Positions 47,144 through 56,548 are shown, counted from the stretch's first letter. The stretch: 64,000 nucleotides of DNA from Promethearchaeota archaeon (GCA_029838195.1 JALGVJ010000003.1:128678-192677); one strand, 5' to 3'. Program-made: numbers and translations. Notes: generated by a model not told the origin, from the letters alone.

Positions 47144-48346
47144 TTATTTTTCTTGAGCTTTCACTTCTTTTATTGCCTTAATGAGAATAGGAATGACTTT
47201 ATGTAAATCTCCTACAATGCCATAATGCGCTACCTTGAAAATAGCGGCATTGGGATCTCGGTTAATTGCCACGATTATATCTGAATTTTGCATTCCCACT
47301 AAATGTTGAATGGCACCTGAAATTCCGCACGCAATGTATAGTGTTGGAGAAACGGTCTTTCCGGTTTGTCCTACTTGTCTGTCGGGGTCTACCCAACCTA
47401 ATTCTACCGTGACACGCGAGCCTCCAACTTCTGCATTTAAAACATCTGCAAGTTCTTCAATAATCTTAAAACCCTCCTTGCTCCCCACGCCTCTACCACC
47501 AGATACGATGATTTTTGCATCTTCAAGATTCACTTTCTGCTTTTCCTTCGTAATTATTTTCACGATCTTGGCGACAGAATCTTTTTCTTCTAATTTTTTT
47601 TCAAGGGTCCTAATTTTCACGTCTTTTTTGACTTTCGGAGGAATTTTAAAAATGCCGGGTCTCACTGTAGTCATCTGGGGCCTACTGTTAGGTGTTCGAA
47701 TGGTTGCCATGATGTTTCCGCCAAATGTGGGTCGCGTTTGACGGAGATTTCTTGAATCTTCTTCAATATCTAACCCCGTACAATCTGCCGTCAATCCAGC
47801 ATTTAACCTTTTAGCCACGCGAGGTGCAAAATCACGTCCCGTAGGAGTTGCTCCAATCAACACGATTTCCGGTTTATATTCTAAGATTAATTCGCTTAAA
47901 ATGTTTACGTACAAATCGGAGTAATAATTTTTAAGAACCTTAGATTTCACATAAATGATTTCATCTTCTCCATATTGACTTAGAGCATCCAATTGGTCCT
48001 CAAAATCTGCGCCTAAAATTACCAATGTCAAATTCACTCCTAGTTTATCTGCCAGTTCTCTGCCCTTTCCTAATAATTGAAAAGCTACTGGATGTACTTT
48101 ATTTTTATAATGTTCAGCTATTACCCAAACTCCCCTGTATTGTGAAAGATCCATTTTTTCTACTTTAAACTCTTCCCGCTCCAGTGTTATAGCTTCAACA
48201 GGGCATACCTCCACGCAAGCGCCGCATAACGTGCAACCCTCCTGAATGCAAGCAACATTATCCACTAATTCAATGCCCCCATAAGGACAATTTGCTACGC
48301 ATGCTCCACATCCTGTACATAACTCATCATCTATTTTTATGCTCAT
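47144..48346 (-). CDS. etfA: Electron transfer flavoprotein alpha subunit with N-terminal ferredoxin
   Basis: A 400-residue EtfA. Residues 1-60 form a two-cluster ferredoxin (C10/13/16/20 and C38/41/44/48) fused to the normal EtfA. The FAD-binding domain shows SGGRGVGSKEGFKIIEELAD, GQTGKTVSPTLYIACGISGAIQH and NRDPNAAIF. It receives electrons from acyl-CoA dehydrogenase through EtfB and can pass them to Fe-S partners. The ferredoxin fusion is typical of strict anaerobes. Third gene of the operon, 14 bases after etfB; AAAGAGGTGAAATC precedes its ATG. Confidence 0.93.
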   Translation of the reverse strand: MSIKIDDELCTGCGACVANCPYGGIELVDNVACIQEGCTLCGACVEVCPVEAITLEREEFKVEKMDLSQYRGVWVIAEHYKNKVHPVAFQLLGKGRELADKLGVNLTLVILGADFEDQLDALSQYGEDEIIYVKSKVLKNYYSDLYVNILSELILEYKPEIVLIGATPTGRDFAPRVAKRLNAGLTADCTGLDIEEDSRNLRQTRPTFGGNIMATIRTPNSRPQMTTVRPGIFKIPPKVKKDVKIRTLEKKLEEKDSVAKIVKIITKEKQKVNLEDAKIIVSGGRGVGSKEGFKIIEELADVLNAEVGGSRVTVELGWVDPDRQVGQTGKTVSPTLYIACGISGAIQHLVGMQNSDIIVAINRDPNAAIFKVAHYGIVGDLHKVIPILIKAIKEVKAQEK

Positions 48347-48360
48347 GATTTCACCTCTTT

Positions 48361-49164
48361 TTAAATAACATTATCCTCCTTTAAATATTCAACCAATTGT
48401 TTTACTTGATCTTCCAATTTGCCTTCTAAAATGATGTGTTCTCCTTTTCTTTCAGGCACGAAAATTTTCCATACTTCTGTCATGGAACCAGTCAGACCAA
48501 TTTGTTCCTTTTTAGCGTTTAACTTTTCGGCGTTTAATTTTTCGGTATTTTTCTTGTATGCCTTGACAATTCCTAACATGGTGGGATATCGTGGATGATT
48601 GATTTCTTTTAATACCGAAACTAATGCGGGTAATTTAGTTTCAATAATCACGGTTTCTTCTGGTCTAAAAGCCCGTTCTACTTTAATAATATCTCCTTTC
48701 AATTCAAATTTGAAAACATAGGTGATTTGGGGAATTCCCAGTTCTTCTGCCAATTCTGGACCTACTTGAGCGGTGTCTCCATCAATTGCTTGCACTCCGC
48801 ATACAACTAGATATTTTTCATCTTTAGGATAATCTTTTAAGATATATTTAATCCCTAGAGCTAGTGTATGGGAAGTTGCAAGCGTGTCTGCTCCAGCAAA
48901 AGCCCGATCCGTGAGGAGATAAGCTTTATCCGCGCCCATCGCAAGAGCTTCGCGCAAAACTTCTTCCGCTTGAGGAGGGCCCATACTAAGGACGATGACT
49001 TCTGCTCCGTGTTGTTCTTTCAAGGCAAGTCCCAACTCCACGGCATGCTTGTCATGAGGATTCATGATTGAAGGAATTCCTTCTCTTATCAATGTATTGG
49101 TTTTAGGATCGATCCTCACTTCTGAAATTCCGGGAACTTGTTTTATACACACAAAGACTATCAT
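48361..49164 (-). CDS. etfB: Electron transfer flavoprotein beta subunit
   Basis: A 267-residue EtfB with the conserved MIVFVCIKQVPG start, MNPHDKHAVELGLALKE near 34-50, GADKAYLLTDRAFAGADTLAT near 77-97 and VCGVQAIDGDTAQVGPELAE near 121-140. Forms the EtfAB heterodimer. GGAGGTGTGATCAA is its ribosome-binding site, four bases of gap after the dehydrogenase gene. Whether it bifurcates electrons cannot be read from the motifs alone. Confidence 0.94.
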   Translation of the reverse strand: MIVFVCIKQVPGISEVRIDPKTNTLIREGIPSIMNPHDKHAVELGLALKEQHGAEVIVLSMGPPQAEEVLREALAMGADKAYLLTDRAFAGADTLATSHTLALGIKYILKDYPKDEKYLVVCGVQAIDGDTAQVGPELAEELGIPQITYVFKFELKGDIIKVERAFRPEETVIIETKLPALVSVLKEINHPRYPTMLGIVKAYKKNTEKLNAEKLNAKKEQIGLTGSMTEVWKIFVPERKGEHIILEGKLEDQVKQLVEYLKEDNVI

Positions 49165-49168
49165 TTGA

Positions 49169-50332
49169 TCACACCTCCGGAAATTTTCCTCTTAAGAGAT
49201 GATTGGCTATCACCATGCGCTGAATTTCAGAGGTTCCCTCATAAATTTCAGCCATTTTTGCATCCCTGAAATATCGCTCAACGGCATAAGCTTTCATCAA
49301 GCCATATCCGCCATGAATTTGGACAGCGTCATGAGTTGCTTGCATTGCGGTTTCAGAAGCTTTAAGTTTTGCCATGGAGCTTACCAAGCCGTATTCCATG
49401 CCGTGGTCGCACATCCAAGCTGCTTTATAAGTTAATAATCGAGCAGCTTCGACAGCTAGCCCCATATCAGCAATTTTCCACTGGATTCCTTGAAATCGAG
49501 AAATTGGCTGCCCAAATTGAACTCTTTCATTTGAATATTTAATTGCAGCTTCTAATGCGGCTTGTCCTAATCCAACGCACTGAGCCGCCATTAAAATTCT
49601 TCCATAATCTAAAATTTTGAGTCCTAAACGGTATCCATCTCCAACTTTTCCCAAAATATTTTCTTTCGGAACTCTCACGTTATCAAACACGAGCTCACAG
49701 GTGCTGGACGCACGAACCCCCAATTTATCTTCTTTTACGCCCACGGAATATCCTGGTGTATCAGTATCTACAATAAATATTGTTAGTTGCTTTCTCTTTC
49801 CTATTTCGCTGGTATTTGCTACCACGAGCAAGATATTGGCAATTCCACCATTAGTTGCAAAGATCTTACTCCCATTCAGTACCCATTCATCTCCATCTTG
49901 ATAAGCGCGCGTTTCCACACCTCCGGCATCTGAACCCGCATTTGCTTCTGTCAAACAAAAAGCGCCAATTTTATCCCCTTTTGCTAGTGGAACTAAAAAT
50001 TCTTGTTTTTGTTCTTCCGTACCGAAAAGATAAATTGGATATGCCACTACAGAACAATGCACTCCGGTGGTAATGGACCAAGATGCGTCAATCCTGCCAA
50101 TCTCTTCCGTAACTATGCAGAAACTAATTGTGTCATCATGTAAATCAGCACCTCCATATTCTGCGGGAATACATGTCCCAAAAAATTTCATTCGTTTCAT
50201 TTCTTCCATGACCTTCGGATCTAATTCAGAATTTTGATCGCTCTTTTCCGCCACCGGTGCGATGTATTCTTCTGCAAACTCCCGCGTTATTTTCTTAATC
50301 ATGAGTTGTTTTGGTGTCAGTTTAAAATCCAT
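49169..50332 (-). CDS. Acyl-CoA dehydrogenase
   Basis: A 387-residue flavoprotein of the acyl-CoA dehydrogenase family. Typical segments are CLTEANAGSDAG near 126-137, RASSTCELVFDNVRVP near 204-219, YSNERVQFGQPIS near 271-283, QIHGGYGL and the catalytic glutamate E365 in YEGTSEIQRM. It oxidises an acyl-CoA to the 2-enoyl-CoA. First gene of the acd-etfB-etfA operon, so electrons go to the ferredoxin-bearing Etf. Chain length not decidable. Confidence 0.94.
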   Translation of the reverse strand: MDFKLTPKQLMIKKITREFAEEYIAPVAEKSDQNSELDPKVMEEMKRMKFFGTCIPAEYGGADLHDDTISFCIVTEEIGRIDASWSITTGVHCSVVAYPIYLFGTEEQKQEFLVPLAKGDKIGAFCLTEANAGSDAGGVETRAYQDGDEWVLNGSKIFATNGGIANILLVVANTSEIGKRKQLTIFIVDTDTPGYSVGVKEDKLGVRASSTCELVFDNVRVPKENILGKVGDGYRLGLKILDYGRILMAAQCVGLGQAALEAAIKYSNERVQFGQPISRFQGIQWKIADMGLAVEAARLLTYKAAWMCDHGMEYGLVSSMAKLKASETAMQATHDAVQIHGGYGLMKAYAVERYFRDAKMAEIYEGTSEIQRMVIANHLLRGKFPEV

Positions 50333-50823
50333 ATTTCATCATCTTCAATTTATTAAAAGTTATAAATCATAAATCAATAAATTAATCGTGCTATAAAAAA
50401 TCCATGATTTATGTTTTTCCAATTTTGAATAATTAATGAAATTAGCATGAATTCTAAAATGTTGTACAAGAACGCGATGAGCTTAGAGAGATCTTTAAAT
50501 GTGGACTAAAATTCGAAATCCATTATTACAATTTCTTGCAAATTCTTCTCTCATTTTATCAAAAATATATAAAAAAAAGAGGAACGAGATTTCATTCAAG
50601 GTATGTATTGATGTTCTCTTGATTTTATTGCTGATATTTCCACCGGATAATTAAATTAAATTTTTTTTACCAAATTGAAAAAAAAAAAGAAAATTTTAAG
50701 TAAAAAATGAATAAATCCGTCTGTTTTTGAAGATTAAATTCTTTAAGAATTTTATATATTTATACTCAATAAATTAGATAATTACAAGATCAATTATCAA
50801 GCCCGAATGAAATGTGAGAAACC
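50333..50823. other. Divergent control region of dehydrogenase/Etf and mutase operons
   Basis: About 490 A+T-rich bases without a gene. It must carry the promoters of both transcripts. No clear operator-like repeat was seen. Confidence 0.5.
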
Positions 50824-52494
50824 ATGTTTGATAAAGAAGAGCTCGAAAAAATTAAAATAGAATATGAAAAATGGGATAAAGAAGTAGAAAATCAGAAAGA
50901 GAGAAATATCAAGTTCGAAACCGATTCCGGTATCCCGATTAAACGATTGTATACTCCTTTAGATGTCAAGGGAACTTACTTAGATAAAATAAGTTTTCCG
51001 GGTCAACCGCCCTATACCCGTGGGGTCTATCCAACCATGTATAGGGGGCGTCTGTGGACGATGCGCTTGTTCGCAGGACATGGCACTCCTGAAGAAACCA
51101 ATAAACGGTGGAAATATTTATATGAACACGGTGAAACGGGATTCAGTGCCGCTGTAGATGCCCTTACCTTCAATGGCATAGACCCTACAAATCCTGATGG
51201 CGCTCCTGAAGTAGGAACCTCAGGCGTCCCCCTCTATTGCATCGATAGCATGTTTGCATTAACCGAAGGCATTCCCATTGATAAAGTTAGCGTGGCACTC
51301 GTCGTGGAACCCTTCACGTCGGCCCCTGTTTGCTCGATGTACTTTAATATGGCACGAATGAGAGGTATCGATATGAAACAACTCATGGGAACGACGCAAA
51401 ACGACATCCTTACCATGACAGTGGGTTATATCCCCTATAAAAATGTTCCTCCTGACCACATTTTAAGATTAGCCTGTGATTTCATCGAATGGACAGTGCC
51501 CATGAAAAATGTACCCAAATGGCATCCCATCAATTTCACGGGGTATAATTACCGTGAAGGAGGAATAGATGCCATCCAAGAATTAGGATTCGTGTTTGCC
51601 AGTGCGTGTTCTCATATTGATAATCTTTTAGAGAGAGGATGGAAGATTGATGATTTTATTGAGCGTTTAGCGTTCCATCTTTCCGCTCATAAGGATTTTT
51701 TTGAGGAAATCGCTAAATATCGCGCCGCCCGTCGCATTTGGTATAAATTAATGAAAGACAGGTACGGAGCCAGTGAAAAGAATTGTAGATTCAGATTTCA
51801 CATTCAGACTGCCGGCAGCTCATTAACTGCTCAAACACCTTTAGTCAATATAATTCGAACAGCCATTCAAGCTCTTGAAGCTACCCTGGGAGGATGTCAA
51901 TCATTACATACGAATTCGTATGATGAAGCGATATGCCTTCCTTCCGAAGAAGCTGCATTAATCGCATTACGCACGCAACAAGTCATTTCTGATGAAACCA
52001 GGATTACCAATACAATTGATCCGCTCGCAGGTTCTTATTATGTTGAGTGGCTTACAGATGAAGTCGAGGAGCGTGTCTGGAAATACATGGATAAAATTGA
52101 AAAAATTGGAAGTATTGATAAAGCCTTATCCTCTGGCTGGTTGTATAAAGAAATGCGAGATGCCTTTCATAAGAGAAGAAAACGCATAGAAAGTGGAGAA
52201 GAGATCATGCTGGGCGTGAATAAATTCCCCGTATCGTATGATGATGTCACCGATGTCTTTAGAACTAATAAAAATGCAATTGAAATCGAGGTAGAACGGA
52301 TTAAGAAATTAAAAGCGAGAAGAGATAACGCTAAGTTGGAAAAAATACTTGATAAATTGCGCAATGTATGTGAAAAAGAAGAAAACGTGATGCCCGTCGT
52401 GATGGAAGCAACAAAAGAAGGGGCTACTGTCGGTGAAATCTGCGACATTTATCGGGAAATTTGGGGTATCTGGGAACCCCCCCTTGCCATTTAA
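50824..52494 (+). CDS. Coenzyme-B12 acyl-CoA mutase, large subunit, non-canonical pocket
   Basis: A 556-residue barrel subunit of the methylmalonyl-CoA mutase superfamily, with YTRGVYPTMYRGRLWTMR at 64-81, GTTQNDIL at 189-196 and GCQSLHTNSYDEA further on. Y73 and Q192 match conserved positions. But the stretch that carries the carboxylate-binding arginine in methylmalonyl-CoA mutase (VRNTYIYPP) reads VGYIPYKNVPP at 200-210, and the catalytic-site histidine of SGYH reads TGYN (N242). A branched or hydroxylated acyl-CoA instead of methylmalonyl-CoA is therefore likely. The small subunit follows after 29 bases. Confidence 0.88.
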   Translation: MFDKEELEKIKIEYEKWDKEVENQKERNIKFETDSGIPIKRLYTPLDVKGTYLDKISFPGQPPYTRGVYPTMYRGRLWTMRLFAGHGTPEETNKRWKYLYEHGETGFSAAVDALTFNGIDPTNPDGAPEVGTSGVPLYCIDSMFALTEGIPIDKVSVALVVEPFTSAPVCSMYFNMARMRGIDMKQLMGTTQNDILTMTVGYIPYKNVPPDHILRLACDFIEWTVPMKNVPKWHPINFTGYNYREGGIDAIQELGFVFASACSHIDNLLERGWKIDDFIERLAFHLSAHKDFFEEIAKYRAARRIWYKLMKDRYGASEKNCRFRFHIQTAGSSLTAQTPLVNIIRTAIQALEATLGGCQSLHTNSYDEAICLPSEEAALIALRTQQVISDETRITNTIDPLAGSYYVEWLTDEVEERVWKYMDKIEKIGSIDKALSSGWLYKEMRDAFHKRRKRIESGEEIMLGVNKFPVSYDDVTDVFRTNKNAIEIEVERIKKLKARRDNAKLEKILDKLRNVCEKEENVMPVVMEATKEGATVGEICDIYREIWGIWEPPLAI

Positions 52495-52523
52495 CCTTTT
52501 AACGAGAAATGAGGTGAGGCTTG

Positions 52524-52922
52524 ATGGGAGAAAAAAAAATAAGAGTGCTCATGAGCAAACCAGGAATTGATGGCCATTGGCGAGGTGGCATTGTTGTTTC
52601 TAGAGCTCTAAGAGATGCCGGAATGGAATTAATTTTCGGAGGGTTCCAAAATGCTGAACAAATCGTGCAGTCGGCAATTGAAGAAGATGTTGATGTAATT
52701 GGGCTTAGCATCCACTCCGGGGCTCATTTTGCTTATACCCAACGAGTCATTGATTTACTTAAAGAAAAAGGCGTTTTCAATGATATCATGGTGCTCGTTG
52801 GAGGTGTCATTCCAGCTAAAGACTTCCCAAAATTAAAAGAAATGGGCGTCGCAAATGTCTACGGACCTGGTGCTATAACAAGTGATATTGTTAAATTTAT
52901 CAAGGAAAACGTGAAAAAATAA
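52524..52922 (+). CDS. Coenzyme-B12 acyl-CoA mutase, small (B12-binding) subunit
   Basis: 132 residues from the ATG at 52524, with GAGGTGAGG at 52511-52519 as ribosome-binding site (a TTG three bases earlier is in frame). The B12 motif is K12-x3-D16-G-H18-W-R-G21, giving the base-off/His-on binding histidine H18. The usual KPGxDGHDRGA is here KPGIDGHWRGG. The second motif usually read SxL is SIHSGAH, and GG at 93-94 is kept. Partner of the large subunit. Confidence 0.9.
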   Translation: MGEKKIRVLMSKPGIDGHWRGGIVVSRALRDAGMELIFGGFQNAEQIVQSAIEEDVDVIGLSIHSGAHFAYTQRVIDLLKEKGVFNDIMVLVGGVIPAKDFPKLKEMGVANVYGPGAITSDIVKFIKENVKK

Positions 52923-53103
52923 ATTTTCTTTTATTCTTTTATTTTAACTTAATTGCTAAATTTCTAAAATTATTCTTATAAAGAAACTTAATCCTATTGC
53001 ACCTGAAAAGTTGAATAATTATTATGATATTATGTTATTATCATATTACTTATATAATACAAGCCAATTTGGAATCATCCCTCTTTTCTAAACCTCTGCA
53101 AGG

Positions 53104-53796
53104 CTATCCCGTATATCCACACATTCCGACCCGTGGAGAATTAACTACCGGTAAGAACATGTCTTCGTCACATTCATGTTTGCGAGCACACTTATCGCAA
53201 AGCCATCCTTTATCATCCCATATACATTCAGTGCATACCTGCGTCGCAATCTTTCCACACTCCTCGCATAGGATCAATGGGGGTTCATTTCTGGCAAGTA
53301 ATTGAATTGGCTTGCCTGCAATTTCACCTTCACGTTCTGCTACCACCTTCAACGCAAGCTCTGTTGTAGTTCCGAAATCGTACTCGTAATGGAACTTTAG
53401 TCCTTGAAAAAGAACTTTGCTTAGAGCAATATTCATGGGCTTTTCACCAAGGGAAAAATCTATATCTACCCATATTGAATCTAATCCTCCCCCAGTCATA
53501 TATCTTGTACTCTGAATTGTGAATGCGCTCATGTGTCCACAACATTCTAACCAGATATCTCTGAGGAAATCATCCAGATCTTCAAGTGTTGCATTGGCTG
53601 GTGCTTCAAGATGCATCCAATATTCGGACAGGTAGCGTCCTTCCACCACAATATGAAAGATTTTTGTTTTTAGAACCTTCGTCTTTTTCAAGGTTGACTC
53701 CATTGCAGCTTTTCTTCGCTTGCATGAGTTCAGATGTTTAGTCATTGCTGCCTTACTAAAGGTGGCATTGCAAAAACTACACTTTCCTTTTGACAT
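53104..53796 (-). CDS. Plasmid pRiA4b ORF-3-like / IS1096 TnpR-like zinc protein
   Basis: A 230-residue protein. An N-terminal C2HC finger (C6, C9, H21, C25) is followed by the pRiA4b ORF-3-like domain (LSEYWMHLEAPANATLEDLDDFLRDIW, FHYEYDFGTTTELALKV) and a C-terminal cysteine-rich zinc region (CEECGKIATQVCTEC, CDKCARKHEC). These proteins accompany mobile elements in bacteria and archaea, but their activity is unknown. Its base composition is less A+T-rich than that of its neighbours, suggesting arrival by transfer. Confidence 0.82.
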   Translation of the reverse strand: MSKGKCSFCNATFSKAAMTKHLNSCKRRKAAMESTLKKTKVLKTKIFHIVVEGRYLSEYWMHLEAPANATLEDLDDFLRDIWLECCGHMSAFTIQSTRYMTGGGLDSIWVDIDFSLGEKPMNIALSKVLFQGLKFHYEYDFGTTTELALKVVAEREGEIAGKPIQLLARNEPPLILCEECGKIATQVCTECIWDDKGWLCDKCARKHECDEDMFLPVVNSPRVGMCGYTG

Positions 53797-54480
53797 CTTT
53801 CTTATTATTTTCTCAACACCTCCTTATATTGTGCCGCTTAATGTGTTCGATAACATTTCAACCACAAGCCGAATGACAGATAACGACTTTGATGTAAAAG
53901 AAGTTCCTATCAATTGGATCAATTTGCGCTGTATTTTTCCCCAATTATTCCAAAGTGTTTTAAATTTGACTTTAATTATTGGCGGATTTTTTAAATTTTT
54001 AAATTTCATCTTATCTAAATGAATATCTATTCTGAAAAGTCATTATTTAGATTAAAAAATTTGATTTTATTAATAAATAATTATTAAATCATTAATTATT
54101 TATGATGGACTCAATAATATGGCATGATTGAGAGGAGATCTAAATACTTTAAATTTGGTTGCCAGGAGCAATGATTACTTAGATGGGGATTTTAACTTAA
54201 ATGGAGAAAAGGAATGTTTCGAGGTAGGGAAAATTGGAAATTAAGAATGAGTTAGATTATCCAATACGCAAAAATTCATAGGTATTGATATATTCATTTT
54301 AGGAAGAGGGACTTTTGACAATATTAATTTCAGTTTCTATTTCTTTGCATAATATTAATTTTTGACGAGCTATTGTACTATTAAAAAAACCCTTCAAAAG
54401 TGTAATTTTAATAGTCAGCAAACTAATCTTTAAATTTAGGATCCGAAGAAAAAGAAAAAGAGCTATCACAGAACCTTTCA
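53797..54480. other. Gene-free stretch
   Basis: About 680 bases with no convincing gene. Short frames exist on both strands, none with recognisable homology. Probably decayed DNA upstream of the toxin relic. Confidence 0.45.
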
Positions 54481-54675
54481 ATGATTGAAAATTCTTTTCA
54501 AAAAGATCAAGACTTAAATGCTATAAATGAATCAATTGAACTAATGAATAAAGTTAGACTCTTTGATTTAAATAAGATTCTTATTAAGGCATTACACATT
54601 GCAATATTCACATTGAACAATATAGATTATCTTATAAGTTGGAACTTTAAACAATATTGTAAAAATGAAAAGTAG
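54481..54675 (+). pseudogene. PIN-domain toxin C-terminal relic
   Basis: The 64 codons end in KALHIAIFTLNNIDYLISWNFKQYC, which matches the C-terminal part of VapC-like PIN-domain proteins (typically DALHIAIATxxxxDxLxSWNFKHI). The N-terminal acidic part of the PIN fold, with the first catalytic aspartate, is missing, and the DALH aspartate is replaced by lysine. So it is a dead fragment. Confidence 0.6.
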
Positions 54676-54895
54676 AAAGATAATAGATTTCGTTAACCTC
54701 TCTAATAATCATTTATGGAAAAAAATAATAAAGGATTTTCCTCACGATCCTGCACTACAAGAAGTTCATTATGCAAGATTAAAGATATACGAATAAACAA
54801 AAGATTTGACCGATGAGGATTATAATAAATTTATAAAAATGAAAGCAACTCCGTATTTTTGCTTCACGTGCTCCACCATGAGCTTAAGCATTTAG
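54665..54895 (+). pseudogene. Partner (antitoxin-like) relic with in-frame stop
   Basis: From the ATG at 54665, overlapping the end of the PIN fragment by 11 bases, the frame gives MKSRKIIDFVNL ... HDPALQEVHYARLKIYE, a TAA, then TKDLTDEDYNKFIKMKATPYF. Across the stop the text matches small antitoxin-type proteins that accompany PIN toxins (xREKIYEETKDMTPEEYxxYI). The TAA would come from a single change in a GAA or CAA codon. Confidence 0.5.
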
Positions 54896-55324
54896 TTGCT
54901 ATAGTCAAATCCCGGTACCATGGGAGATTTTAGTAGGTTTTAGATGACCTCTTTTAAGCGAAAAGGCAAATATTAAAAAACTTAATACTTACGTTCTTTT
55001 TTTTAAAATTAACGGTCGTCAGAAAGAAATCATTTATTATGCTGTTCATCACGGATACTTCACGAGATTCCGCGCAAGATCACGACAGAACAAATAGTAA
55101 ATTTATCATTCTCTCTTCAAATAAATAATAACTCTTTAACAATTAATAGATTTTACTTGATTTATCCTTTTTCCACTCTAAAATCCGGGAATTTTTGGGA
55201 GAGAAGAATTGTGGTGTATTTTATCATCAATGTTAATAAAAAAAACACAAAAAAATAAATTCCATTCATTATTTTTTTTCATATTAAAAATTTTTAGATT
55301 AAAGTAATCTGAGGATGATTTTAT
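54896..55324. other. Gene-free stretch upstream of meaB
   Basis: About 430 bases, somewhat mixed in composition, with no supported gene. Confidence 0.45.
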
Positions 55325-56299
55325 TTGAGCAGTAGACACGATATTGACTCTCTTATTGATAGATTTAAGAAGCACGACAAAATTGCGTTAGCACGGTTGA
55401 TCACGCTAATTGAAAATCAGCCTGAGCTCGCTCCCGAAATCTTTAAGCATTTTGAAAATAATACAAATGAGGCTCACATCATTGGAATTACCGGATCGCC
55501 AGGAGTGGGAAAATCGACTCTTACAAATGCGATTTGTAAGAAATTATTGGAAGAAAATAAAAAAATTGGGGTAATTTCAGTCGATCCAACATCTCCCTTT
55601 AGTGGAGGGGCATTTTTAGGGGATCGCGTGCGCATGACAGATGTTTCTCTCCATCCGAACGTGTTCATTAGAAGTTTGGCTTCCAGAGGTTATCATGGTG
55701 GTCTTTCAAGGGCCGTTTTCGATATCAGCATGCTTTATGAAGCATATGGAATGGACATTATAATTATAGAGACCGTGGGAGTAGGACAAGCAGAATTAGA
55801 CATTTATAACTTAGCTTATACCATTATAGTGGTGCTGGTGCCCGGGTATGGAGACGTGATTCAAATGCAAAAAGCAGGCATCATAGAAATAGGAGATATT
55901 TATGATGTTAACAAAAAAGATTTGGGAGGAGAAGATATTGCCGTACAAATTGAGATGATGCTCGATGATAGCACCACGTTTCAAGGAGGATGGCGCCCGC
56001 CTGTTTCAATGACTAATTCCATCACGGGTGAAGGAGTCATAGAACTCGTACAAAATATATGGGATCATGAAGAACACCTCCGGCTTTCTGAATTAATCAA
56101 GGAAAAGAAAAAAAACCGTTATTCTTACAAGATACGGCAACTCTTAAGCAGTAAAATTGAACAAATTTTGATAGAAAAAGTTCTTGGCAAGGAAGAGATT
56201 TCCCAATTAGCCATGAAAACACTTGAAAATGGAAAGTTTAAATTGTATGATGAAGTTCAAAAGGTTTTTGAAGACGCCTTGAAAAAGATTCTAAAATAA
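55325..56299 (+). CDS. meaB: MeaB-type B12 mutase chaperone GTPase
   Basis: A 324-residue GTPase of the MeaB/ArgK family. P-loop GSPGVGKST at 57-65, switch region IETVGVGQAELD near 148-159 and NKKD near 195-198. It loads or protects the coenzyme-B12 cofactor of acyl-CoA mutases, here most likely those at 50824 and 52524. No ATG fits, so the start appears to be TTG at 55325. It is separated from the mutase genes by an accessory insert. Confidence 0.9.
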   Translation: MSSRHDIDSLIDRFKKHDKIALARLITLIENQPELAPEIFKHFENNTNEAHIIGITGSPGVGKSTLTNAICKKLLEENKKIGVISVDPTSPFSGGAFLGDRVRMTDVSLHPNVFIRSLASRGYHGGLSRAVFDISMLYEAYGMDIIIIETVGVGQAELDIYNLAYTIIVVLVPGYGDVIQMQKAGIIEIGDIYDVNKKDLGGEDIAVQIEMMLDDSTTFQGGWRPPVSMTNSITGEGVIELVQNIWDHEEHLRLSELIKEKKKNRYSYKIRQLLSSKIEQILIEKVLGKEEISQLAMKTLENGKFKLYDEVQKVFEDALKKILK

Positions 56300-56548
56300 T
56301 CTGATCTTCTTTTTTCTCTACATACTCTTTATTAATAGGAGTAAACAAGAATAAGCAATCCCTTTATTAAGTCAAAATTAATTATTTCTTCCTGGATATC
56401 TTGTTCATTTAAGAAAAATGAGCGATAAAACTTTCTCAAATTAAAAACCCTAATATAATGAAATTTTATTCTAATGAAAAGGAGTAAACATTTAATAAGG
56501 AAAGAAGCCAATATTATTCAATTAAATTTCTCGTGAACTTGAATTAAA

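Noticed and set aside
50824..52922. Calling the mutase plain methylmalonyl-CoA mutase
   Set aside because: The arginine and histidine typical of that enzyme are replaced, so the specific name is not supported.
54299..54481. 60-codon minus-strand frame before the toxin relic
   Set aside because: Low-complexity hydrophobic composition, no ribosome-binding site and no recognised homology.
54905..54940. TCAAATCCCGG string suggesting a tRNA 3' end
   Set aside because: No T-stem pairing or other cloverleaf arms were found.
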